Source: Circinella minor
Taxonomy: Eukaryota; Mucoromycota; Mucoromycetes; Mucorales; Lichtheimiaceae
DNA length: 64,000 nt
Assembly (NCBI GenBank): GCA_016758965.1
Contig: JAEPRB010000059.1
Span: forward strand, 1 to 64,000
Direction of reading: 5' to 3'
How positions within the stretch are numbered: the stretch's first letter is position 1; every line of letters starts with the position of its first letter. Below are positions 11,685 through 21,219 of the stretch, piece after piece. The position numbers and the translations under genes are program-made. The notes beneath the pieces are model-generated. The model made no database searches. It was not told the origin of the DNA and saw only the letters and a list, made by a program, of their open reading frames with translations.

Positions 11685-13570
11685 GGAAGTAGAGGCTCTA
11701 ATAATAGATGTGAGTGGAGAAGAGGGTCCTGGCAGTTGCATTTTGAAAGATCGAGGGTTAGGTATCATTACTTCTACTGGTGGTGGTAGATTTATGTATT
11801 GTTGTCTTGGTAGATTCCCACTTCTAACTGACTGTGGATTTTTTACTCGGTATATATGCTATACCAATGGAATAGTACCCATAATATGGCTACGCTTACG
11901 GATATCATGTGAACTTTCAATACTTATTGTTGGCCTTCATGGGTGAGAGGATAATTTCATATATCCAATTACTCTTTTTTGATGTGCGATACAGAAACGT
12001 TTTACATAGTAAAACCATTTTTATCTTGATATGTCCTATATACTATATCAGCTTTTTTGGTCGCATCTACATATAAAAAGTAAAAATATTTAGCTAAATA
12101 AAGTATAAAGTATAAAGAACAATGTTATAAATGTTTCTCTGATAAATAAGAGAACAAATTTTTATTTTTTGATTGTGTATTTAGATAATTTATATTTTCC
12201 TTATTTTCACTTTAAATAATCGCCAAAAAGTCATTAATTTATAAAAAAATTGTTGAAACACGTATGAAATTAATTCAATAGCAAAAAACAATAAAACTTC
12301 TAAATTTAAAAAAGTTACTATAGATTGTTTATCATTGCTACGTAGATTGTTTGTTTTGGTTTACTGAATAAAAATAGATCTGTCTTCTTCAAATGACAAT
12401 GTCCTTTCTTATTACCATCCTTATTATTTTTATATAATTTTGCACTGGTCCTTTATGAAAACAGTTAAAAGTACAAGAGCACTGGTTGCTGAGTCATTTG
12501 ATAATAGTAAATACTTGTTGGCGTATAGAATTTTGAACATCGTCATATGCTTCGTTCAAAGCCTCATAGTCAGTTTTGTTCATGTTTGTACCATGATAAT
12601 CTTTGTAATTGAAATTAAGAAAAATAATAAACTTTTAAGATATTAATTTATTGTTTCTTCATGCTGGAAAATGTATGTGTTTTATGAATGATACTACGGA
12701 TATGATAGATGACGATAAAAATACTGTGCTTTTCTTCTTAATACATATAAATTCCTCCGTGCTTTGGCAATGTCGATTATAATATGGTAAAAATACTAAG
12801 CAGAAACTACTGAGCATTACAAGAAATATAAAAAATAAAATATAAAGTTTTTTCTTCTAGAAATTAAAAAGTCGTCAAAAAACGGAAGAGGTATAGCACA
12901 ATGATGTAATTTTACTATAATGTGATATAAGCGCTGTTATAATGTAAAAACGTAGTACGTAACAATGAAATTTATTATCTTGGTGATTTATACTCAAAAT
13001 TATCAAATAAAAAAAATAACAGCTATATGATATAAAAGACCTATCTTTTATTTATTAAAAACAAAGGGTTGATGAATTAGGTTACAAAAAATTGGAGGAG
13101 GTGGGCTACAGAATCTATATGTGGCAAGTAGACGAGATGGGCTACAAGTTACTAAAGTACTCTACGTATTAATTTTGTAGCCCATGTAGTAATCCTAAAT
13201 CTAAATACACAGACGTCGTGGACAAGTAGTTGTATCTAAATGATAAAAACTACCTCATCTGATATTGTTAAATGTATTTATAAGTAATCTACACAAAATT
13301 TATAAAGATTTTTAAAAAGTTGTAAACTGCACAAAAAACCACTACACAAAAAATGCACCATGAATATAATTTGAACGAAAATTTACGGTACACATATACA
13401 GTGTAACGTAAAATTAGAGCCGATCTACACGAAAAAGCCCAAACCTGCACAGTACCCAGCCATATCTTCTGGTCGTTGTCAAACTCGGTAATTACCACTT
13501 CCTGATAAGGCTCAGTTACAGAGTTTCTGTGAAAAAAAGTAATCTTATGGGTAATACATGATAGTTTGAG

Positions 13571-14026
13571 GGGAATTGCTACGGACACCCCATATTTTGC
13601 TTACGGACACCCCACAAATAAACAGTTATCAAATAAGTTCTTAGACCATATAAACTATAGTAATAGCGTTGTCAACACCAATTGCGCTTGTTTGACCGCT
13701 CATATGTAACATTAAAAGTATATATGATTCCTTTTTTGTCTTGCTTTCATAAGGCCCACAAATCCCACTTGTGTACACAATGAATATAGTAAGAAACCAT
13801 AAGAAATATTGATTGCTATTATAAAAAGTCGAGCTGATAATATAAGTTTCATAAACATTTATAAGTCGTATAACGATAATAGCTGTATAGATAGTGTATA
13901 AATGGCTGGATACGATGTGATTATATCAATTTGTTGTGTGCCCTTGAAAAAATATAAAAGTGGGGTGTCCGTAAGAGATGAAATTACTTAATATAGTATG
14001 TTTTTGGGGTGTCCGTAGCAATTCCC
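13571..14026 (+). mobile_element. MITE copy 1 (456 bp), Mutator-type 9-bp duplication
   Basis: The terminal inverted repeats read GGGAATTGCTACGGACACC and its complement. Target duplications are TAGTTTGAG at 13562-13570 and 14027-14035, both perfect. The motif TACGGACACCCCA occurs at each terminus (13580-13592, 14005-14017) and again inside each end (13602-13614, 13961-13973), giving nested double repeats. The element has no coding capacity. The inverted second copy at 45353-45808 has exactly the same length and about seven differences, so the family moved recently. Nine-base duplications and GGG.. ends fit Mutator-like transposition; a decayed MULE at 6040-7100 has a matching end nearby. Confidence 0.85.
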
Positions 14027-14221
14027 TAGTTTGAGATACCCAGATTCAAGTGTTCAGAAAGAAAATAAAAAAAAAATTGTACCTTTTTTTTTGCGATTCG
14101 TACAGCGACTCTATTTTTCATGTCGCTACACCTTTTTCATTGATCACCTTGACGCCCGTACTAGAAGCCGTGTCATCCTCGTAATTGTTAAGCACCAAAA
14201 AGAATCGAGTCACATATAGTA

Positions 14222-14275
14222 ATGATGATGATTGTCTTGGTATTGCAGTTATTTGTTTTACTTCGTTGCAGTTTA
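14222..14275 (+). repeat. Short dispersed repeat, copy 2
   Basis: This is the partner of 5222-5275, beginning GATGATGATTGTCTT, and lies about 190 bases after MITE copy 1. No function is assigned. Confidence 0.5.
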
Positions 14276-14443
14276 AAAAATACGAAGTGCGCTTCCCCGC
14301 AACAAGAATTATTTTGAACCAATCAATTTTCTCTTTTGGTAGCCTGACATTGGATGTGACTTAATTCTTTTTAGTATTTAAGGTAGTCTGCCGTTTTTCA
14401 ATTCTAGAAGAAAAGACCATTTCTCTTATACTGTACATGATGG

Positions 14444-14659
14444 TGTGGACAACTAGGTAAGGTGCGTCCTCCTAGTCCCTCAGCACTTATTGTGTCTTTT
14501 TTCTATAAGGCATTGTCATGGCAATTCTAGAGCAAGGCCGAGTGAACGGTTGTGGACAACTAGGTAAGGTGCGTCCTCCTAGTCCCTCAGCAACTGTTTG
14601 CGATTTCTTTTACGTAATGTGGACCACTAGGTAAGGTGCGTCCTTCTAGTCCCTCAGCA
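14444..14659 (+). repeat. Three copies of a 42-bp hairpin-forming repeat
   Basis: Copies lie at 14444-14485, 14551-14592 and 14618-14659. Copies 1 and 2 are identical over the 42 bases; copy 3 has two differences. Each starts TGTGGAC and ends CCCTCAGCA. ACTAGG near the start can pair with CCTAGT. In copy 3 the second arm is TCTAGT, which still pairs through a G-U. GGAC upstream could also pair with GTCC in the loop, giving a pseudoknot-like alternative. Each copy is followed within 5-15 bases by a T-rich stretch. The repeats are GC-rich against a strongly AT-rich background, and the spacers (65 and 25 bases) are unrelated to each other. The class is unknown; a small structured RNA cluster or a mobile hairpin element are candidates. 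Confidence 0.65.
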
Positions 14660-16546
14660 TTCATTGTGTTTTTGTTTTAATAAATCACTTATATAAACTC
14701 ATAAAAGGGTCGAACTATTAAAAGAGGAGTAACACTGTTTTGTTTAATTATGTACAAGAAAAATCTAACCACAATTATTGTTATAAGTAGTAGATCACAT
14801 AATATCGTTCAAGGAAATAATGTTTTGATGTAGAGAGGCATATATAACACAATGGTAATTTTTTTGTTTTTTTCTCTTGACTAATACAAGCGTAACTTTT
14901 TTTTCTGAAAGTTTTTTTCTGCTCCATTTTTATTTACGATGTGCTAACAGTGTTTATCCTAGCGTTATAACTTAGTCGGTACATGTATTAACTGGTGACA
15001 ATTACTTCAACAACACATTTCGAACATACCTCATGTATTTACGTAGCATTATTCCTAAAAGATATTCAGCAAAACGGTGTTCTTCTGTGAGCTGGAAGCT
15101 GACAGCACTCGCTAAAGCTTGCTTGTTGGTACATGGCAATTAGCAAGTTACGAATTAAGCCATGTTTTCATCAGGACAATGTGGGGAGCTTTGTATCTAC
15201 GATCTATAATATTAACTTTATAACAACTGTTCCAAATAAATATGCTTTCTATAGAAGAAAAACGTTTTAACTTTTTTTTGCTTGTTCAAAAATGATAATA
15301 ATAATATCAACATTAACCATGGTTACCAACTTTTGTATTATTTCAGTCTATTAAGAAAGATTTGAATAATTCTTTTTTTGTTTAAGAAAACAACTCCAAA
15401 TATTTGGAAGAAAAAGAGTTAAGCGTGTTGACGGATTTTACAATTAACTGTTACTTGTGATTGCGTCAAATCCGTTAATTCAGAAAAAAGAAGTATTTGA
15501 TGTATGAGCGTGTATAAAGCCATGAAAAAATATATCACTATGTATTATAGTTCAAATTCCAGCAATGGGCGTTTTTATGTAACAGTTAGACTGTTTTCCC
15601 GATAGCAGTAGATCCACAGTCAAAGTTCCCATTTTTCTTGTGAAGATAAAGGGATGTGAAAAGTATAGTTGTAGTAATGAAAAATAGTTGGAAATTGTGA
15701 TTATGAAATTGGTCATAGCAACAATCTTCTCGGTCATGAGTTATGGCAATTATTTAAATTGCACACAATCACATCAAAATAAAACATACTCTTTTTCCCT
15801 TTTTCATATTTTTCATCTCTTTGCTCGGATCAGTCAAGTTGTATTTCGAGTTTTGATTATTTCAAGTATTTTGTATGTGAAAGAACAAGAGGGTCCGTTT
15901 GGTCAAGTCTTTATTATGATTTATTAATTAGTCTTATCATTATATAGTTTTTGATTCATCCTATTATTTTGTATCGCTGGTTTCCAGTCGTATTTATTTC
16001 TTTGTATTGTTGTATCTCTGCTGTTGCAGTCGTTTATATCTCTGTCCTCCTATATTTTATTGCTATGGATCAGTCGTTTTCTTATTTCTCGTATATTGTA
16101 TCCCCAAATTTTATATCTTGTATTTCATTCTCTATTATTATTGGTTTAGCGTGACAGTCTATTTCCGCAAAAAGTACAATATAGTTGCGTTTCACATTAT
16201 ATTTTAATTTTCAATGGATCGAAAGTGATGAACATATTGAGAGTGAAAGCTAACAGCCGTATAGCAAACTAAAATGATATTAGAGACGAAAAAAAAAAAC
16301 TTATACATTGATAAACCAACAAAAAACAAAAACCAAACAGTACTTTTATATTAGAATTCTGTGCTACAACATTGATTAAATAATTTTATGTTGTCGTCAA
16401 CATAATGAAGCAATGCATAATGATTCTTCAGCCACAAATCTCACAGGATATAATACATTATTTATTCATTGAATCCATGTAAGCTTATCATTCCCAGTTT
16501 CATAAAAGAAACTATTTCTTTTTTTAAACTTGATTTTTGGTTCCTT
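14660..16546. other. Intergenic region, no gene seen
   Basis: Short frames at 15552-16207 on both strands are hydrophobic and AT-driven with no recognisable domain. No repeats or RNA genes were identified. Confidence 0.4.
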
Positions 16547-17400
16547 TTTCAGATGCATCAGGTGAGTGGGTATCAATACTATATGATAAAGTCGTTTAAT
16601 GAATCAGTCAAAGAAAACAACACTACATCAGTGCGTTTGAAATGAATATGATTCTACTTACAGATTTCGTAATGAACATTCAATTCGTTCATTATATCAC
16701 AATAAATCATCGGGAAGCTGCTTAATAACTGATTTACATTTTGGAAACTCTTTTCTTGCAGCCTATAAATGTAATGTTTGTTTGTAAATGCTTACTGAAA
16801 AGCTTTATATAGTACATTTAAAAAAACAAAAAAAGAATTGTTACCTTTACGAATTGATTGATACAATTGGTAGTGTCGATTGATAGGTCTTTAATTCCAT
16901 ATGGTGCATCACATTGTTCAATCATCACCTTCCAAACATCTTCACCCAAACCATATATTAAACGTATATTTGATGTCATCGATAAGAAATATACAGTTCA
17001 AAGATCTAATAAACATTTAAGTATATGTGATCCGAAAATTAATTAGCTTATCTGTTTTCGAATTTGACCATGAAGTTCTCATATAATTTTTTTATTGATT
17101 CTAGTTACAAGCACTTACAATTCTTCATGACTTAATGCCAAAGTACCGTTACTAGCTTTTTCAAAGGATGCTTCCCTGTATTCGATAAAATGGTTTGTGA
17201 TATGTACTTCGTTGATGACCCACTATATATAATTGTTTAGATAAATTAACAACACCATGAGTACATGAAACTTTTCAGTGAATCACCATTCAGCTTGTTA
17301 CCTTATCAGTGGCACTGCTAAGAGTGCTAGTAGGAGCTTCATTATTACTTAGTTAATTGACGATCTTTTTCGCTGTTGAAATGAATAAAAACGATTAAAA
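16547..17400 (-). pseudogene. Partial copy of the 1736-4196 gene, with introns
   Basis: This segment is colinear with 2612-3480, including introns, so it arose by DNA duplication rather than through mRNA. It covers the equivalents of exons 5 to 9 (the start of exon 9 only). The exon-6 equivalent (about 17117-17222) is still open, with many amino-acid changes. The exon-7 equivalent has lost about 11 bases and shifts frame. The exon-5 equivalent has a one-base loss that creates an early TAA. There is no 5' or 3' gene end. It is clearly non-functional as a full gene. Confidence 0.85.
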
Positions 17401-17556
17401 GACTAGTCAAAACAGTTCTTTATAAGAAGAACCGAAAAGCCGACATTATGATGGGCAAGTTATGAATTGCGAAATAAGATTTACAGATGAATAATATAGG
17501 GTATAAATTGGAGTAAACTGTTTTTTTAGGCGCTCTTAAAAGAGTCGAGTTTTATT

Positions 17557-18250
17557 TCAGACCACGTCATATTGAGAGGAGGAAAGAAGAAAGGGGTAAA
17601 AATTTTTAAACTGTTGTACTAATGTGAGTAAATCTTTTTCTAGAGTTCTTTGTAGAAGATGACTATGTATACGAGTGATGATGGTTTGAGTTATAAAAGG
17701 GATATTATTAAATATCAAATTCCAGTGAGCCTTCCAGATATGTTCTAGAATACTTGCAACGATAATAGAATTAGACAAATATGGTGGACTAGGAGGAAAA
17801 GATAACCGATAAATGGCTGCTTCAACTTGATCATGGGAGATGGAAGTTAGTGACAGATCTTGTAGAACAGATTGCCATACGTATTGGCCATTTCTTGCTG
17901 CATTTGAATATAAAGTGGTATTCATCGTCGTTTATTTGTGAACATATGGGACATGTTGATGACTGATATTCGTGTGGCAATAGTTGATGTAAAACTTGGC
18001 GACAAGAAAGTTTTTGATGCAAGATCCTATACCAGAAGTTACGGGCAATACTGGAGATCTTCATTTTCCAAAAGGTTGACCAAGTTTTGTTGTTCATGTT
18101 GTTTATGACTTGTTGGGCATTAATCTTACTATCAATAAAGTTTTGAACAAAGGCATGTTGAAACTCTTTAGATTTGATATTTATAAGTTACGTTTCGAAA
18201 AAATGCAATCAGAGCTGAATTTCTTTAATGGTTATAAGCAGCATGCACCA
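17557..18250 (-). pseudogene. LINE relic: C-terminal zinc-knuckle region
   Basis: Minus-strand translation from about 18190 reads SKEFQHAFVQNFIDS, then ARNFWYRILHQKLSCRQ, then CPICSQINDDEYHFIFKC. This is the Cys-x2-Cys..His..Cys knuckle (zf-RVT type) at the C-terminus of many LINE-like retrotransposon proteins. After KCSKKWPI a one-base frameshift at about 17885 moves the frame, and the tail continues to a stop at 17557 with EHIWKAHWNLIFNN. An in-frame stop also lies near 18195. The 5' part is missing; the relic abuts the truncated LTR at 18251. Confidence 0.75.
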
Positions 18251-19376
18251 TAACATAATAAGTCTTGTGAGAATCTTTCAGGTGTTTTATTATATGTAAG
18301 GTGCATGCTGACTTAAACCGTCATTTGTCCAAAATTGAGATATTTTCAGATACCGCCGGTTAATAATATTGCCACCAATGAGGGTGTCAAAATATCACTA
18401 GTCATAGATAAGTCTGTGAAACACTATAGAAATATATTATATATTTTATAAAAAGATGATGAAAAGAGAGATAGTATATATGTGTGTAGTATTAGAAAGT
18501 ATCGTACTATTTTACATTTTCTTTGTTACTTAGTTTTTATAGCACCATTTGATATTTCTGCTATTTCCCTAGTATTTTCTGTGAGAGTTGATTCTATTTT
18601 TGTTTATTTAATAAAATGGCAACAGCCTGGAAATCATTTGAATTTTTTTTGGTATATATAATAGTATCTTCATGCAAGTGATATCTAGAGACAATTATTT
18701 TTCGAGTTTTATTTTTGTTTCTTATAGGTATCTATTTTGCTTTTTATTGAGACTTCCTCCCATAGTTAAAAAAATGGAATGGTAAAAATCAGGAGCTATA
18801 ATCAACAAGTAGCGACCTTGTGTAACCATAATCCACCCACTTTTATAGGTTACACAGTGCTTATCCCTTTGTTGAAATATTGGTAAAATAGCATATTTTG
18901 GCAAAACTTTGAAGTGACAAATCTCGACGAAAAATGTTTTTTCTAAAAACTGTTCCGTAACATCTCTCCAGAATACTTCAATTAACATATATTACGGCTT
19001 AAAAAGTTTATAACTTCATTTCTAAAAATTTTTTGTCAATTCTTATTCCGCCTCATATTTTGACGGTTTAAGTCAGGATGTACCTTATGAAGAATAATAT
19101 GATAATAAAAGAGATGTAAAGATCATTATCTGTATTTGTAGATGATATTATATTATATTGAATTATATATTATATGATTATGAATAAATAAATTATGCTT
19201 GATTATGGCATCATATTATATTTATATACAGTACGTATTACTGTAAAGTGTCATTATTGCGGTACGTAGAGAGCAGCCGATCCGAGATTATTGTGGAGTT
19301 TATACGTACATATGTTAGCTTATACGTATTTGAATTAAACTATCTGAGATGAAGGATTGACGTGTGTCATACGACA
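18251..19376 (-). mobile_element. Second LTR copy, truncated, split by nested element
   Basis: Read on the minus strand from 19376 it starts TGTCGTATGACACACG and follows the solo LTR at 7467-7891, including the block matching CATCTCAGAT and the block containing CTCACAAGAC. Its 3' end is cut at about 18251 and roughly 50 internal bases are missing. It is interrupted by 18299-19085. No target duplication can be tested because one end is lost. Confidence 0.7.
18299..19085. mobile_element. Nested terminal-inverted-repeat element (787 bp)
   Basis: The ends form a 25-bp inverted repeat with two differences: the left starts AGGTGCATGCTGACTTAAAC, and the right is the complement of AGGTACATCCTGACTTAAAC. 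TA flanks both ends (18297-18298, 19086-19087), consistent with a mariner-type insertion. The LTR copy at 7467-7891 provides an empty site (TATATGAAAATAATATG) confirming that this is an insertion, though the exact duplicated bases are ambiguous (TA or TATG). An 88-codon frame at 18722-18988 (minus) has no recognised domain. The 11-mer GGTGCATGCTG also occurs inverted just outside at about 18239-18249. Confidence 0.7.
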
Positions 19377-19417
19377 GCATTGTAGTATAAACTAATTTAG
19401 TAGATAAGAGATATATA

Positions 19418-20240
19418 TTATTTTTCATTCTGTTCTGTGATGGCTATAGATAATTCCAAAGCTTCCTCTGGTGCTGGTTCGTCCTCATCAAAAATTTCAT
19501 TCGGTTGACTAAGGAAGTCAGTTTTTCGTAGAACTCGAATGAACGCAGGCCAGACTGCCTTCCATTTTTTTGATGATAAACCGATCTCGGATCTTGGTGT
19601 GTTGTTAATAATTAAGTCTGGTGGTGGTAGCATCGGTTATGTAATCAGTGGTATTGTACCATACTTATTTGCAAGAAACAAGAGCAGAGTTGTCAAAAGA
19701 GGACATGTCGAAAAGTGCCCATTTCGCTTTTTTTTAACCACATCGACAATTCGTAAGAGAATAGGAAGGAAACCAGTGAATACGCCACTTGATAAGTCAA
19801 TGTCGATTCTTCGAAAAAACTGGTACGTAAATATAAGCTCGGATCGATAGTACATATATTTCGCATACACTTGATGGTTTTGAATCTTTCCTCCTGGTAA
19901 TATATTGATGGCTTGATGTTGTTGCGTAATCTATTATAGCTTTGGTGTAGTGGGCTGTTGCTGGCCCGTTACGTACTAATCTGGTTGATGTTTGTCCTAG
20001 AGAAAGGAGAGCTCGACTGATCTGGACATAGTAGTTGTTAGAAATGTTTGTAGTTTAGATGTAAATTTGAGTTGTAAAGTACGTGCTCGTATTTCCATTA
20101 ATGAAAGGTCTGCCAGCAGAGCCATTGGTACAATTGTTGCTGACTGTTTGGAAGTTTTAAGATTTAAGCCCATTTTAATGCAATAACTTTGGGCGTCTTC
20201 GAGTTTAGTGAGTTGGTTTGGTGATAATGTTTTGACTGAT
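19418..20240 (-). pseudogene. LINE relic: reverse-transcriptase thumb to C-terminus
   Basis: Minus-strand translation from about 20240 reads LTKLEDAQSYCIKMGLNL, then SKQSATIVPM, then SLMEIRARTLQLKF. This is the region after the catalytic core in LINE reverse transcriptases, where an N-x-x-K-S/T block is followed by a helix-rich thumb. After a stop near 20000 and several frameshifts, a WRIHWFPS-like block appears near 19790, followed by a tail (KWKAVWPAFIRVLRKTDF) ending at 19418. The catalytic YxDD segment is absent. It looks like a different family from the zinc-knuckle relic at 17557-18250. The assignment rests on motif resemblance. Confidence 0.5.
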
Positions 20241-20249
20241 TACTTCATG

Positions 20250-21030
20250 TTTTATTTCAAAAAATTTCATCAAAGTACTGCCGGTTCTCGGTTCTTCTCA
20301 GTTCTTGTCGGTCTTGAGGAACCGAACCGACGAATCGGTCCGTGAGGTTTCCTTGCGAAGAACCTTTTGAGTTATATACACGATCCGAAACAGTACTATT
20401 GGTAAGTGTACTATGTTGGTATTTATTTTCAATTTTTATATAAAGTCAAGTGAACGAGATCCAAGCAAAATGCTAATTATAATAAAAAACATAAGAAAAA
20501 TAATAGCAAGTTAATAAATAAAGTATTATCAATACATACTTTCTTAAAAAGACACTACTATTATACCAATATTTGTGTTTTCAATTCACAATTATTTATA
20601 TAAAATGTATACGGACTTGCCATAGACAAATTGAAAAGAACTTGACTGAAATGATGAATATTTTGACATGTAAAAAATAAAAACAAATTTTATAATGTTT
20701 ATCAAGTAAAAGAGGTTAATGCTTCTTTCTTGTTAGTTTTTATTTTATTTAATTTCTTGTGGATGGTCCTTGTCACATTAAATACTTTTCCACGTGATCC
20801 TTGAACTATTTTTCATATAAAATGGATTAGATTTATTAATAGCCAAAAATAATCTGTTCCATGAAGAATAGTAAAGTCAATTAAAGTAAAGAAACAAGAA
20901 AAATCAATAGGTCTTTTTAATAAGTATGGGGCGGTTTATCAAATGGGAACCGCGCTGAAAAATATTATAAAGACATTCATAATGCGTTCTATGTCGTCGC
21001 AAACCAAAATCAGCTTAATCTCTAAATTGT
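20250..21030. other. Intergenic region left of the piggyBac gene
   Basis: A short GC-richer patch with several GGTTC/GAACC alternations lies at 20280-20350. No gene or element end was recognised. Confidence 0.4.
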
Positions 21031-21031
21031 C

Positions 21032-21075
21032 ATGAGACTAGATCTAGTCTTTGGCACTAGATCTAGTCTCCACTT
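21032..21075. repeat. Left subterminal repeats of the piggyBac element
   Basis: Two copies of the palindrome ACTAGATCTAGT lie 8-10 bases apart; the inner copy is followed by CTCCACTTTGG. The pattern GGCACTAGATCTAGTCTCC is mirrored in inverted orientation at 23500-23522 and 23316-23336. A TTAA, the piggyBac target, occurs at 21014-21017, but the exact outer end is not certain. Confidence 0.6.
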
Positions 21076-21219
21076 TGGTCTTTAATTTTGGTCCAATAAA
21101 AAACACGAATGACGTCGACAAAAAAAAATTAGTTAGTTTTACTTCATAACTATTGATGTGCAAAACGAAAAACAATATCTATTCACTACATTCAGATTAA
21201 ATTTGCAATTAACATTACC

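Larger units (their letters stand above)
10893..13195. mobile_element. Element with long inverted arms and GGGCTACA motifs
   Basis: About 105 bases at 10893-11000 recur as reverse complement at 13080-13190 with around 90% identity by eye. Both arms begin with ACTACATGGGCTACAAAATT facing outward. Homology resumes beyond a solo LTR at 11385-11435 and matches 13060-13090, so each original arm was about 140 bases. GGGCTACA occurs three times in the right arm, as terminal and subterminal repeats; mutations reduce it in the left arm. The interior (11436-13059) includes a run of about 36 A (from 11631), a GA-rich tract and two short frames (11710-11946, 12440-12646) without domains. No transposase and no clear target duplication were found. 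Confidence 0.55.

Noticed and set aside
11710..12646. Two frames inside the long-arm element as a possible transposase
   Set aside because: Neither shows catalytic Asp/Glu spacing, a helix-turn-helix or zinc ligands; both look like chance frames.
13289..13588. 99-codon minus frame truncated by MITE copy 1 as a disrupted gene
   Set aside because: Reading across the MITE insertion site on the minus strand meets stops on both sides, and the tail is AT-driven hydrophobic sequence.
14444..14659. CRISPR-like array
   Set aside because: There are only three repeats, the spacers are of very unequal length (65 and 25), and the host is eukaryotic.
15688..16207. Overlapping hydrophobic frames on the plus strand as membrane proteins
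   Set aside because: Composition follows the T-rich DNA, starts are mostly non-ATG and there is no family resemblance.
19539..19850. 103-codon plus-strand frame
   Set aside because: The opposite strand gives LINE-like C-terminal blocks, so this frame is a shadow.
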